Made by a program: the position numbers and the translations under genes
Assembly: GCA_900548225.1 (NCBI GenBank)
Contig: URJM01000030.1
Coordinates: forward strand, 1-22,960
DNA length: 22,960 nt
Origin: an uncultured bacterium
Lineage (GTDB): Bacteria > Verrucomicrobiota > Lentisphaeria > Oligosphaerales > Oligosphaeraceae
Direction of reading: 5' to 3'
Notes under the pieces: model-generated
The model's database searches: none
Told to the model about the DNA's origin: nothing
What the model saw: only the letters and a program-made list of their open reading frames with translations
Part shown: positions 8,606 through 16,283 of the stretch, in pieces
Layout of the letters: every line of letters begins with the position of its first letter
How positions within the stretch are numbered: position 1 is the first letter of the stretch

Positions 8606-9880
8606 TTATTTGTCGTCCCCGCCGTCCTTCTTCCTGATTTTGAGGGTTATAAGTCGTCTGGGCGATGCGCAGACGATTTCCGCGTCGAGTGCCGGGGTTG
8701 TCACCTTTTCCCCTGTGTGGGGGATTCTGCCGAGCGTGGTCATAATATATCCAGCCAGCGTGTCGTATCCCTCGTCTTCGGGGATTTCCACGTCGAGAGT
8801 CTGGTTGATTTCCCAGATGCTTGCCCTGGCGTCGATGGTGATGGTGCCGTCGGGAGCCACCTCGTTCTCCTGGACGGGGGAGGAGCGGTCGAATTCGTCC
8901 TCGATTTCGCCTACGATTTCCTCAAGGATGTCCTCGATGGTGACGATGCCGCTGGTGCCGCCGTATTCGTCGATGACGATCGCCATGTGGTTGTGCTTGC
9001 TTCTGAACTCCTTCAGCAGGTCGGCGACATTCTTTGTCTCCGGGATGAATACAGGCGGCCTTGCGAAGTCCCTGATGGTGGTGGCCTCCGAGGTCTTCGC
9101 GTCGTCCAGCAGATCCTTTGCGTAGAGGATTCCCGTGATGGCGTCGATTGTCTTTCCGAAGACCGGGATTCTGGAGTGTCCGCTCCTGGCGATGGTCTCC
9201 TTTGCCTGCGCGACAGTCGCGTCCTCGCTGATGACATCCATGTCGACCCTGGGTGTCATGATTTCGTGGACGAGTGTGATGTCGAGGTTCATGACCCCCG
9301 TGAGCATCCGCTTTTCGTCTTGTTCCAGGTCGTCTTCAGGCGCGGCGGGGTCTGACTCCTCGGCCTCGTCCTCCTCGACCATCGAGCGTATCGTATCCTC
9401 TGCGGTGACGGTGTTTTCCTGGTCGTCGGGGTATTTTTCATCCATCCTGTCCTCGATCATCTGGAATGGGATTCCCAGGAAATACAGGAGCCTTGCGGGC
9501 ATTGCCGCCGCCAGTATGATCTTGGCGGCTCCGCTGAGTGAGACGAGCTGTTCTGTCAGGAGGAATGCGATGATTTCCGCCAGGAGCAGCAGTGCGATTG
9601 TGAGCCATTTGAGCCATGGCGCCACTCCGCATCCAATGAACCAGCATGTCAGGGTTGCCACCGCGGCGGTTGCGCAGAGGAGCGTCTCCACCTGCAATGC
9701 GACCCTGAAGATGAGTTTTTTCTCAAGGATGTCCTCGCATCTTTCGGATAGTTCGCGGTGTTTTTCGCGCAATTTGCGCACCTGTGCCCTTCCGAAGAGT
9801 GCGAGCTTGAGTGAGGAGATGCACAGCAGAAGGGCAATGACCGAGAGTGCGACGCCAAGGAAGAAAAGAAGATATGACAT
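8606..9880 (-). CDS. CNNM/CBS-domain CorC/HlyC-family membrane protein
   Basis: The product is 424 residues. The N-terminal 150 residues contain hydrophobic helices (about 1-30, 65-83, 88-112, 118-140) in the place of the CNNM/DUF21 domain, although the sequence of that part is weakly conserved. An acidic linker (about 160-190) follows. A CBS pair lies at about 207-325, recognisable by HEIMTPRVDMDVI, SGHSRIPVFG and the hallmark DEYGGTSGIVTIEDILEEIVGEI. The C-terminus (about 338-416) is the transporter-associated CorC_HlyC domain, with GYDTLAGYI and LGRIPHTGE. Family members are implicated in Mg2+/Co2+ efflux or tolerance with nucleotide sensing by CBS, despite the historical name hemolysin. 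It lies 18 bases after ybeY, an order (pgpH-ybeY-corC) common in bacteria. No Shine-Dalgarno is visible. Confidence 0.9.
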   Translation of the reverse strand: MSYLLFFLGVALSVIALLLCISSLKLALFGRAQVRKLREKHRELSERCEDILEKKLIFRVALQVETLLCATAAVATLTCWFIGCGVAPWLKWLTIALLLLAEIIAFLLTEQLVSLSGAAKIILAAAMPARLLYFLGIPFQMIEDRMDEKYPDDQENTVTAEDTIRSMVEEDEAEESDPAAPEDDLEQDEKRMLTGVMNLDITLVHEIMTPRVDMDVISEDATVAQAKETIARSGHSRIPVFGKTIDAITGILYAKDLLDDAKTSEATTIRDFARPPVFIPETKNVADLLKEFRSKHNHMAIVIDEYGGTSGIVTIEDILEEIVGEIEDEFDRSSPVQENEVAPDGTITIDARASIWEINQTLDVEIPEDEGYDTLAGYIMTTLGRIPHTGEKVTTPALDAEIVCASPRRLITLKIRKKDGGDDK

Positions 9881-9898
9881 ACGGTTCAGGTTTCGGGT

Positions 9899-10387
9899 CT
9901 AGCGGAGAAAGTCGTCGAGTTTGTGCCCCTTTGCGATTGCGGAGTCGATGAGCCGCTGTTCCGCCTTGCGCATGGACGCCAGGGCCTCGGGGGTGAGGTC
10001 GTCCTCCCCCGCAAGATGGAGGAGACCGTGCACGGCGTATCTGAAGAGTTCGCGGGAGGGGGTCTCCCCGAAGAGGCTGGATTGCCTTCTTGCGACATCG
10101 GGGCAGACGAATATCTCCGCGAGGACCGGCGTCCAGGATTCGTCCGGCGGCATGAAATCCCCGGCGCCTCTCAGGTCGTATGTGATGACGTCGGTGGGGC
10201 CCTGGTGGTGGAGGTGCATTGCGTTCAGCGCCACAATCCGGGGTGTGGTCACAAGGCAGATGTGTATCTCGCCCTCCGTCTTCATGTCGAGCCCCGTCTC
10301 AGGCAGGACATCCTCCAGTGCATCCAGGAGCGCGGGCAGTTTTCGGACTCCCCTCAGCGAGGGCATTTTTTCGAGAGTCACTCTCAT
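9899..10387 (-). CDS. ybeY: YbeY endoribonuclease (rRNA maturation factor)
   Basis: The product is 162 residues, the normal length. YbeY is a metal-dependent RNase for 16S rRNA 3' processing and ribosome quality control. Visible hallmarks are LNAMHLHHQGPTDVITYDL (residues 54-72), LAEIFVCPDVA (89-99) and HGLLHLAGEDD (120-130). The canonical motif is HGxLHLxGxDH with three His metal ligands. Here the third ligand position is Asp130 while His120 and His124 remain. Loss of the third His is known to me from other lineages such as Bacteroidetes, so the protein is probably still active. The start ATG overlaps the pgpH stop in an ATGA arrangement, which indicates translational coupling. Confidence 0.92.
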   Translation of the reverse strand: MRVTLEKMPSLRGVRKLPALLDALEDVLPETGLDMKTEGEIHICLVTTPRIVALNAMHLHHQGPTDVITYDLRGAGDFMPPDESWTPVLAEIFVCPDVARRQSSLFGETPSRELFRYAVHGLLHLAGEDDLTPEALASMRKAEQRLIDSAIAKGHKLDDFLR

Positions 10388-12129
10388 TTGAGTCGGTATT
10401 CGGGGCGTGCGTGGAAATGGAAGAGAATCGTCTCCCGGAAGCTCTTTGCGATGACTGCCAGTTCCCTGGTCGTGATGTCGACATTGTCGAGCTGGTGGTC
10501 TTCGAATCGCTTTAGGATGACGGAGGCGATTCTCTCATCGATTGCGCGTATGATTGAGGCGGGGTCCTTCCCCTTCATGCTGTCCGCAAGGATGTCGGCG
10601 CACTTTTCCGCCGCCTCGCTGCCTGCGTCCCTTGTGCCGGCGACGATCTTCTGCGCGAGCTGGTTGAGGTCCGGCTTTGCGCCGAGGAGGGCGCGGACGG
10701 CCGCCTCGCAGCTGTCCGCCAGGCTGAGGATTGCGACCTCGCGGGAGCTGGTGGGCTTCTGCGGGTAGCGGAAGTCGTCTTCAGGCGGATGTGGCCGCCC
10801 CTGCGCGTCCGCCTCGCCGCATGCCTTCTTGTAGAAGTGTTCCAGGAGGGTGTTTCCGTGATGCTGCCGGATTGCGGGGACGATCAGCGGTGAGATGTGG
10901 TATTTTGCTGCGAGCTGGACCCCGTGGGTCGTATGTTCGAAGATCAGGTTTGCGCTCTCCTCCGGGCGGAGGCTGTTCTCCAGCGGGTTGTGGTCTCCTG
11001 TCATGTTCTCGGCGAAATACTGTGGGGCGAAGAGCTTTCCCACGTCGTGGTAGAGTCCCATGACATTGACGAGCTTTGCGTCGGCTCCGATTAGCGAGGC
11101 CGCGTTGGTGGCCATCTCCGCCACGTCGAGGGAGTGCTGGTAGGTTCCCGGCGCCTCGTTGCGCAGTCGCTGGAGCAGGGGTGCGTTGACATCCGTCAGT
11201 TCCGAGAGCGTCATCAGCGTCGGCAGCCTGAAGAGCACCTCCAGGAGCGGCAGGATTATCATGCAGATGAGTCCGACGAGGATTCCCTGGCTCATTCCCA
11301 GGAAGGCGACCTTTTTCATCTGGTCGGCGGAGATTCGTGTCCTTGTGAAGTAGCAGAAGAGGAATCCCAGCAGGACGAGGATTGCGCCCAGCATCGCCCC
11401 CCGGGTTATGTAGTGGATGCGGAAGCGGATTTCCTTGAAGCACGGGATTGCGGTGATGGTGATTATCATCGCGAAGCAGAAGAGCCTGTATTCGTCTCCC
11501 GCCTGGAGTGTAGTCACCTGGAATGGCAGGAGGATTGCCTCGAGGATTGCGGTGCATACGGCGGTCCTGGCGTCCAGCAGGTTGATTAGGATGGCTGGGA
11601 AGAGCGCCAGCGGCACGATTGCTATCACCTGCCACGGGTATTCGGTCTTGAAGAGGGGACTGGGGCTGGAGACGATTGCGAAGATGAACGTGAACTCCAG
11701 CACCAGCAGGAGCGAGACCAGCAGGTATTCCTTGATTATCGGGACTGCCCTGGTGTGTTTCCACGGTGCGTTGAGCGCGGCTGCGAAGAAGACCAGGAAG
11801 AGCGCCAGGACAATCAGGAAGAGCAGGTGGTCACGGTTTCGCAGGCATTCCAGCAGCGTGGTGTTGCCGGCCTTGCCCGTCTGGTATCTTGTGAAGAGGT
11901 TTGTGATTCCGCCGCATAGCCAGACCAGGATGAAGCAGAGGGCGCCCCAGGCGTTGTCGCGGTCGAAGAACTTGATTCTCCAGGATGTTTCCTTCCCGGA
12001 GCGATGGAGGCTTTCCAGGCATGAGGCCTTGAGCCCGTCCAGAAAGTGCTCCATGCGGTCCTCCTTCTCCTCGGGCGACAGCGGTGCCGGAGGCGGGATT
12101 GTGTCTGTGATGTGCTTCTTTGATGTCAT
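10384..12129 (-). CDS. PgpH-type membrane HD-domain phosphodiesterase, without extracellular domain
   Basis: The product is 581 residues. The first ~55 residues are cytoplasmic. Membrane helices follow at about 60-80, 102-120, 134-153, 167-185, 214-230, 243-261 and 276-298, matching the 7TM (7TMR-HD) core. The C-terminal half is the HD hydrolase: TYQHSLDVAEMA (H332), GLYHDVGKL (H361, D362), HTTHG (H399, H402), RQHHG (H423, H424) and SLADSCEAA (D472). PgpH enzymes of Listeria and relatives hydrolyse c-di-AMP to pApA. That activity is inferred here from the near-signature HD motifs. The usual ~200-residue extracellular 7TMR-HDED domain between the first and second helices is absent, since only about 20 residues separate them. 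The overlap with ybeY is the conserved gene order. phoH, often upstream, is replaced by an aminopeptidase gene. Confidence 0.9.
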   Translation of the reverse strand: MTSKKHITDTIPPPAPLSPEEKEDRMEHFLDGLKASCLESLHRSGKETSWRIKFFDRDNAWGALCFILVWLCGGITNLFTRYQTGKAGNTTLLECLRNRDHLLFLIVLALFLVFFAAALNAPWKHTRAVPIIKEYLLVSLLLVLEFTFIFAIVSSPSPLFKTEYPWQVIAIVPLALFPAILINLLDARTAVCTAILEAILLPFQVTTLQAGDEYRLFCFAMIITITAIPCFKEIRFRIHYITRGAMLGAILVLLGFLFCYFTRTRISADQMKKVAFLGMSQGILVGLICMIILPLLEVLFRLPTLMTLSELTDVNAPLLQRLRNEAPGTYQHSLDVAEMATNAASLIGADAKLVNVMGLYHDVGKLFAPQYFAENMTGDHNPLENSLRPEESANLIFEHTTHGVQLAAKYHISPLIVPAIRQHHGNTLLEHFYKKACGEADAQGRPHPPEDDFRYPQKPTSSREVAILSLADSCEAAVRALLGAKPDLNQLAQKIVAGTRDAGSEAAEKCADILADSMKGKDPASIIRAIDERIASVILKRFEDHQLDNVDITTRELAVIAKSFRETILFHFHARPEYRLK

Positions 12130-12191
12130 GTCACTTGGCTATGTGCGGTCACGGGCGGCTGATGTCGCCGCGGGTCGTTCCCGGATGGGGC

Positions 12192-13634
12192 CTATGCCCG
12201 CGCCAGGAATGCCATGTACCCCTTGTACGCCATGTAGATGTCAAGCTTTCCTGCGACTTCCCAGGGCGCGTGCATGCACATGAGGCCGACTCCGCAGTCG
12301 ACGACTTCGATTCCGAAGCGCGCCATGTACATTGCGATGGTGCCGCCGCCGCCGATGTCCGGCTTGCCGAGTTCGCAGGGCTGCCAGAGGACTGCGTTGT
12401 CGTTGAAGACCTTCCTGACCCGCGCCATGAATTCCGCGCTTGCGTCGGAGGCGCCGCTCTTGCCGCCGCCGCCGTCGTACTTGTTGATTTGGAGGCCGCA
12501 GTTGAGGCGCCCCATGTTGCCGTCGGAGTTGACCCCCTTGTAGTCCGGGTCGGCCAGCGTCCCCACGTCCGCCGAGAGCATCCTGGTGTGTTCAAGCGCC
12601 CGCCGGACTGTCAGGTCGCTGTAGTCCCTTTCGCATGCCTGGACCAGTTCCGCGACGGAGTTCGGCAGGAACGTGGAGTCCATGCCCGTCCTTCCGTAGG
12701 AACCGATTTCCTCCTTGTCGACGATAAGCGCCCCCATCGTGCGCTCGGGGATTTCAGGGCAGTCGAGGACGGCGCGGGCCGCCGCGTATGAGCAGACCCT
12801 GTCGTCCTGTCCGTATCCGAGGACCATCGAGCGGTCGAATCCGAGTTCGCGTGCGCGTCCTGCGGGGACGACCTCCAGCTCCGCGCTCACAAAGTCCTCC
12901 TCCTCGATTCCGTATGCCTCCCTGAGCATCCGGAGGATGTTCAGCTTGGCCTTCTGGGGGACGTCCTTGTCGTCGTCGGCCTTGGCGACTGGGCGCGAGC
13001 CGAAGATGACGTTCATCTTTTCGCCGCGGACTCCTTCGCGCATGGTCTTTCGTGACTGTTCGACGTCGAGGTGCGGAAGGATGTCTGTGATGCAGAAGAC
13101 CGGGTCTTCGGGATTGTCGCCGATTGCGATGTCAAGCTTGACCCCGTCCCTGCGGATGATGACTCCGTAGATTGCCAGCGGCATTGTGAGCCACTGGTAG
13201 TGTTTGATGCCGCCGTAGTAGTGGGTGTCGAGGAGGACGAGTTCCTCGTCCTGGTAGAGTGGATACGGCTTCAGGTCGAGCCTTGGGCAGTCGGCGTGTC
13301 CTCCGACGAGGTTGAGCCCTTCGGCCAGCGGCGCCTTGCCGATTCTGGCGAGGAGGAGGGTCTTTCCGTCGATGGCGCGGTATACTCCGTCCCCCGGCTT
13401 GAGCTTCTTGCCGGACCTGTTGACCTCGTCGATGTCGCGGAAGCCGCGTTTTCTGGCCAGTTCGACGAGCTGTGCGTGGACTCGGCGCTCGGTCTTCGTC
13501 GAGCTCAGGAAGTCGATGTAGTCGGCGCAATAGCCTTCGAGGATTTCCTCCTCTCCCTTGCGGAGCTTCTCCCAGCCTGGTTCACGCTTGAAGAGCTTCA
13601 CCTTCTCGTTCTTCGTTTTCTTCTTTTCGGCCAT
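12192..13634 (-). CDS. apeA: M18-family metalloaminopeptidase
   Basis: The product is 480 residues from the ATG at 13632-13634; an in-frame ATG five codons upstream (13647-13649) is also possible. It matches the M18 aminopeptidase 1 group: GHADCPRLDLKP (about 112-123, His113), GQDDRVCSYAA (275-285, bridging Asp), DKEEIGSYG (306-314, catalytic Glu pair), SADVGTLADPDY (354-365) and the C-terminal MCMHAPWE (452-459, His455). These provide the dinuclear zinc ligands and catalytic base of the fold. The enzyme is cytoplasmic and should remove N-terminal residues from peptides; substrate preference cannot be told from sequence. The N-terminal ten residues are strongly lysine-rich (MAEKKKTKNEKVK). 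It lies 62 bases upstream of pgpH and 88 bases downstream of the PaaK-like gene, so it may be transcribed separately. No promoter was identified. Confidence 0.9.
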   Translation of the reverse strand: MAEKKKTKNEKVKLFKREPGWEKLRKGEEEILEGYCADYIDFLSSTKTERRVHAQLVELARKRGFRDIDEVNRSGKKLKPGDGVYRAIDGKTLLLARIGKAPLAEGLNLVGGHADCPRLDLKPYPLYQDEELVLLDTHYYGGIKHYQWLTMPLAIYGVIIRRDGVKLDIAIGDNPEDPVFCITDILPHLDVEQSRKTMREGVRGEKMNVIFGSRPVAKADDDKDVPQKAKLNILRMLREAYGIEEEDFVSAELEVVPAGRARELGFDRSMVLGYGQDDRVCSYAAARAVLDCPEIPERTMGALIVDKEEIGSYGRTGMDSTFLPNSVAELVQACERDYSDLTVRRALEHTRMLSADVGTLADPDYKGVNSDGNMGRLNCGLQINKYDGGGGKSGASDASAEFMARVRKVFNDNAVLWQPCELGKPDIGGGGTIAMYMARFGIEVVDCGVGLMCMHAPWEVAGKLDIYMAYKGYMAFLARA

Positions 13635-13722
13635 GGTTTCTCTTTTCATTATGGTGTGTCTGGCGGCTCCGCCGGCAATGCGGGGCCGCGCTTTGCTGAA
13701 AATGCGGCGTTGCGCCAGGAGG

Positions 13723-15003
13723 CTAGTCGACGTTGACCTTGACGACCCGCTTCGCCTTGCCCTCGGGACGCGGGAGCGTGCCTGGCGCGAAGACATCTCC
13801 CTGGGTGGAGAATCCAAGGCGTTCCTTGAGATGCTTCGCCACCGTGAATCCCGTCACGCCCGGCTCCGCCTCGACATTGATTCGGATGTCGTTGATGCCG
13901 TGGCGGCTCTCGATGATGATCTGGTATTCTGGGAGGACTCCGGGGATTTCCAGCAGCGCCTGTTCGACCTGCTTCGGGAAGAAGTTGACTCCCTTGATGA
14001 TGAGCATGTCGTCCAGTCGTCCGTCGATTCTGTCGATGCGGAGGCTGGTTCTTCCGCAGGCGCACTTTTCCCTGGAGAGGATTCTGGAGATGTCCCTGGT
14101 GCGGAACCGGAAGACGGGCAGCGCCTCGCGTGTGAGGGATGTGATGACGACGTCTCCGTATTGTCCGTCCGGGAGGACCTTCCCCGTCTCCGGGTCGACC
14201 ACTTCCGTAATGTACTGGTCTTCCCAGATATGGATGCCGCAGTGTGCCTGGCAGTCCATTCCCGTGGTTCCCACGCCGCCGGTTTCCGTCATTCCGTAGA
14301 TGTCGAAGGACTTGATTCCGGCGCGTGCCTCGATTTTCCTGCGCATTTCATCGGAGAATGTCTCCGAACCGAAGATTCCGACCTTGAGGTCCGGGAAGTC
14401 CATCTTCAGTTCGTCGGCCACCTCCATGATTCTGGCCATGTATGAGACGACGCATCCGATTCCCTTGACCTTGAAGTCGTGGAGCAGCTTGATTTGCCTT
14501 GGGGTGTTTCCGCTGGACGCGGGGACTGCGAAGAGCCCCGCCTTTGCGGCGCCGTGGAAGAATCCGAAGCCGCCGTTGAAGAGTCCGAAGGTGGGTGTTA
14601 TCTGGAAGGAGTCGCCAGGGTAGAGCCCGGCCATGCGGTAGCACCTTGCCATGCATTCGCCCCACTGGTCGATGTCCGCCTGGGTGTATGGCATCACCAC
14701 CGGGGTGCCTGTGGAGCCGCTGGACATGTGGAACTCCCGGAGCTCCTCCCGGGGCGAAAGGCACATCCCAAGCGGGTAGTTCTGGCGGAAGTCGTCCTTG
14801 GTCATGAAGGGAAGCTTGGGGAGGTCCTCGATTGTCCTGACATCGTCGGGATGGACGCCGTGGGCGTCAAGCTTCTTCCTGAAATACTCGTTCTTCTCGT
14901 ATGCGCGGTGCAATTGCGACGAGAGACGCTGGTTCTGTAGGGCGACAAGCTCGTCGCGGGACATGGTCTCGTATCGCGGGTTCCAGTATTCGCTATGGCA
15001 CAT
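13723..15003 (-). CDS. phenylacetate-CoA ligase-like AMP-forming enzyme (complete copy)
   Basis: The product is 426 residues, the usual length for PaaK-type ligases. The ATP-binding P-loop is HMSSGSTGTPVVM (92-104), followed by the adenylate-forming motif DIYGMTETGG (234-243). Next come FRFRTRDIS (298-306), a Cys pair in CACGRT (314-319), the hinge and core motif IDGRLDDMLIIKGVNFFPKQ (326-345), and a C-terminal AMP-binding_C-like domain. Such enzymes activate phenylacetate or other aryl and amino-acid-derived acids to CoA thioesters in the cytoplasm. The true substrate is unknown. A second PaaK-like gene lies at the right edge of the window next to an ACT protein. AAGAGG at 15014-15019 may serve as ribosome binding site. 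It sits 86 bases after hisG, with no functional link evident. Confidence 0.9.
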   Translation of the reverse strand: MCHSEYWNPRYETMSRDELVALQNQRLSSQLHRAYEKNEYFRKKLDAHGVHPDDVRTIEDLPKLPFMTKDDFRQNYPLGMCLSPREELREFHMSSGSTGTPVVMPYTQADIDQWGECMARCYRMAGLYPGDSFQITPTFGLFNGGFGFFHGAAKAGLFAVPASSGNTPRQIKLLHDFKVKGIGCVVSYMARIMEVADELKMDFPDLKVGIFGSETFSDEMRRKIEARAGIKSFDIYGMTETGGVGTTGMDCQAHCGIHIWEDQYITEVVDPETGKVLPDGQYGDVVITSLTREALPVFRFRTRDISRILSREKCACGRTSLRIDRIDGRLDDMLIIKGVNFFPKQVEQALLEIPGVLPEYQIIIESRHGINDIRINVEAEPGVTGFTVAKHLKERLGFSTQGDVFAPGTLPRPEGKAKRVVKVNVD

Positions 15004-15089
15004 TTTCCTGATGCCTCTTCGGGGTTGTCTGGGAGGAGGCGTGCGGCCTGCCGCCGTGTCGTCCCCCGGGGGTGATTTGCCTGGTTGTC

Positions 15090-15938
15090 CTAAAGTCTTG
15101 ATGTGCAGATTGCCGTGACGATGATTCCCGTGGCGCCCGTCTCCTCGAGGCGGTCCATGACGGAGTTCAGCTCGGAGCGCTTCACCATCGACTTGACGGC
15201 GCACCAGCCGTCCTTGGTCAGGGGAGTCACGGTGGGCGACTCGATGCCGGGAGTCACCTTGCATGCATCCTTGAGCCGGTCGGAGGGGACGTTGTAGTCC
15301 ACCACGACGTAGTTTCTCGCGGTGAGGATGCCCTGGATTCTCTTGAGAAGCGTCTGCACCTGGGGTTTCTGCGCGGAGTCCTCATGCCCAATCAGAAGCG
15401 CCTCCGAGTGCATGATCGGGTCGCCTATCGTGTGGAGCCCCGCCTGGCGCATCGTGGTGCCGCTTTCGACAACGTCGGCGATCGCCTCCGCCACGCCAAG
15501 GCGCACGGAAATCTCGACTGCGCCGTCCAGGCGCACGACGTCGCACTTGAAGCCGCGCCTCTTCATGTCCTCGAGGACAATCCGCGGATAGCTGGAGGCG
15601 ATGCGGGCGCCGTCAAGCTTCGACGGGGCGTCGATGGGGCTGCCGTTGGGGACCGCGTAGAAGAAGCGGGACTTGCCAAAGCCCAGGGGAAGGAGCTCCC
15701 GGGCCTCGGCGCCGGAGTCCGCAAGAAGATCCCTGCCGGTGATGCCGATGTCCACGATTCCCCGCGAGACATAGACTGCGATGTCGCGGGGTCTCAGGAA
15801 GAGGAATTCGACGTCGTTGACAGTATCTGTCACCGAAAGTTCCTTTGTGTCCCGTTTTGCCTTGTATCCGGCCTCCTTCATGAGTGTGCATGCCTCGTCG
15901 GAGAGGGAGCCTTTGTTCGGGAGTGCGATTCTGAGCAT
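15090..15938 (-). CDS. hisG: ATP phosphoribosyltransferase, long form
   Basis: The product is 282 residues from the ATG at 15936-15938 (MLRIALPNKGSLS). An upstream TTG extension (to 16001) was rejected because HisG proteins begin exactly at this strand. HisG condenses ATP with PRPP, the first step of histidine synthesis. Visible motifs are LRPRDIAVYV (49-58), DIGITGRDLL (63-72), VRLDGAVEISVRLGVA (135-150) and the PRPP loop ADVVESGTTMRQ (154-165). The final ~75 residues form the ACT-like allosteric domain of long-form HisG, which binds histidine for feedback inhibition, so no HisZ is needed. The overall wording of the motifs resembles actinobacterial HisG as I remember it. The gene lies 84 bases downstream of the ftsK-hisE fusion; a hairpin occupies the gap. 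Confidence 0.95.
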   Translation of the reverse strand: MLRIALPNKGSLSDEACTLMKEAGYKAKRDTKELSVTDTVNDVEFLFLRPRDIAVYVSRGIVDIGITGRDLLADSGAEARELLPLGFGKSRFFYAVPNGSPIDAPSKLDGARIASSYPRIVLEDMKRRGFKCDVVRLDGAVEISVRLGVAEAIADVVESGTTMRQAGLHTIGDPIMHSEALLIGHEDSAQKPQVQTLLKRIQGILTARNYVVVDYNVPSDRLKDACKVTPGIESPTVTPLTKDGWCAVKSMVKRSELNSVMDRLEETGATGIIVTAICTSRL

Positions 15939-15969
15939 TGTCTTGTCGTCCGTTATGATTTGCCGTGGC

Positions 15970-16001
15970 TTGTCCGTCCGGCGTGTGGCCGTGTCGGACA
16001 A
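15970..16001. repeat. imperfect hairpin between the ftsK-hisE fusion and hisG
   Basis: TTGTCCG (15970-15976) pairs with CGGACAA (15995-16001). Inside it CGGC (15979-15982) pairs with GCCG (15988-15991) around a five-base GTGTG loop, with a small internal mismatch. This gives eleven base pairs in an 84-base intergenic gap. On the transcribed strand it is not followed by a run of T, so it is not a standard intrinsic terminator. It may instead be a leader structure of hisG, an mRNA processing site or a protein-binding inverted repeat. Confidence 0.5.
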
Positions 16002-16022
16002 ACAATCGCGGAAGGATTTGCG

Positions 16023-16283
16023 TTAGAGGTGTCTGTAGATTTCCTCGAGGCTGATTTTCTTTTTAAGCATGAGGACCATGAGGTGGTACAGGAGCTGGCT
16101 GATTTCCAGCGCCGTGTTATCTGGCCCTTCGTATTCAGCGGCCATCCAGACTTCCGCCGCCTCCTCCACGATCTTCTTCCCGATTGCGTGGACTCCCTTG
16201 TTGTATTCCGCGACGGTTCGGCTATTTGGGTCTGCGACGCGGATTTTTTCCGCGAGTTCCTCCATCAGCGACTCGATTGTCTT
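16023..16283 (-). other. hisE: HisE domain portion of the fusion
   Basis: This marks residues 490-575 of the fusion protein. The length (86 residues) is that of a free-standing HisE. Glu529, Glu530 and Glu533 of the VEEAAE segment correspond to the metal-binding Glu cluster of the family. The usual ADLLYH is SQLLYH here, a form I recall from actinobacterial HisE. The domain therefore looks catalytically intact. Confidence 0.88.

Noticed and set aside
8076..9125. 349-codon plus-strand open frame
   Set aside because: It spans the antisense of two well-supported genes and their intergenic gap, with low-complexity Ser-rich composition.
12130..12191. GCGGC/GCCGC inverted repeat between the aminopeptidase and pgpH
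   Set aside because: A five-pair stem with a seven-base loop and no T-run is expected by chance in such sequence.
13660..13680. Short GC hairpin (GGCGG/CCGCC) upstream of the aminopeptidase
   Set aside because: Only two loop bases and no T-run, so it is not supported as a terminator.
15063..15072. CCCCCGGGGG palindrome between hisG and the PaaK-like gene
   Set aside because: Ten bases with no loop and no T-run. In a GC-rich gap this is not a credible terminator or operator without further support.
15939..16001. TTG-initiated N-terminal extension of hisG
   Set aside because: HisG proteins begin at the MLRIALPNKG strand; the extension is polar and crosses the hairpin.
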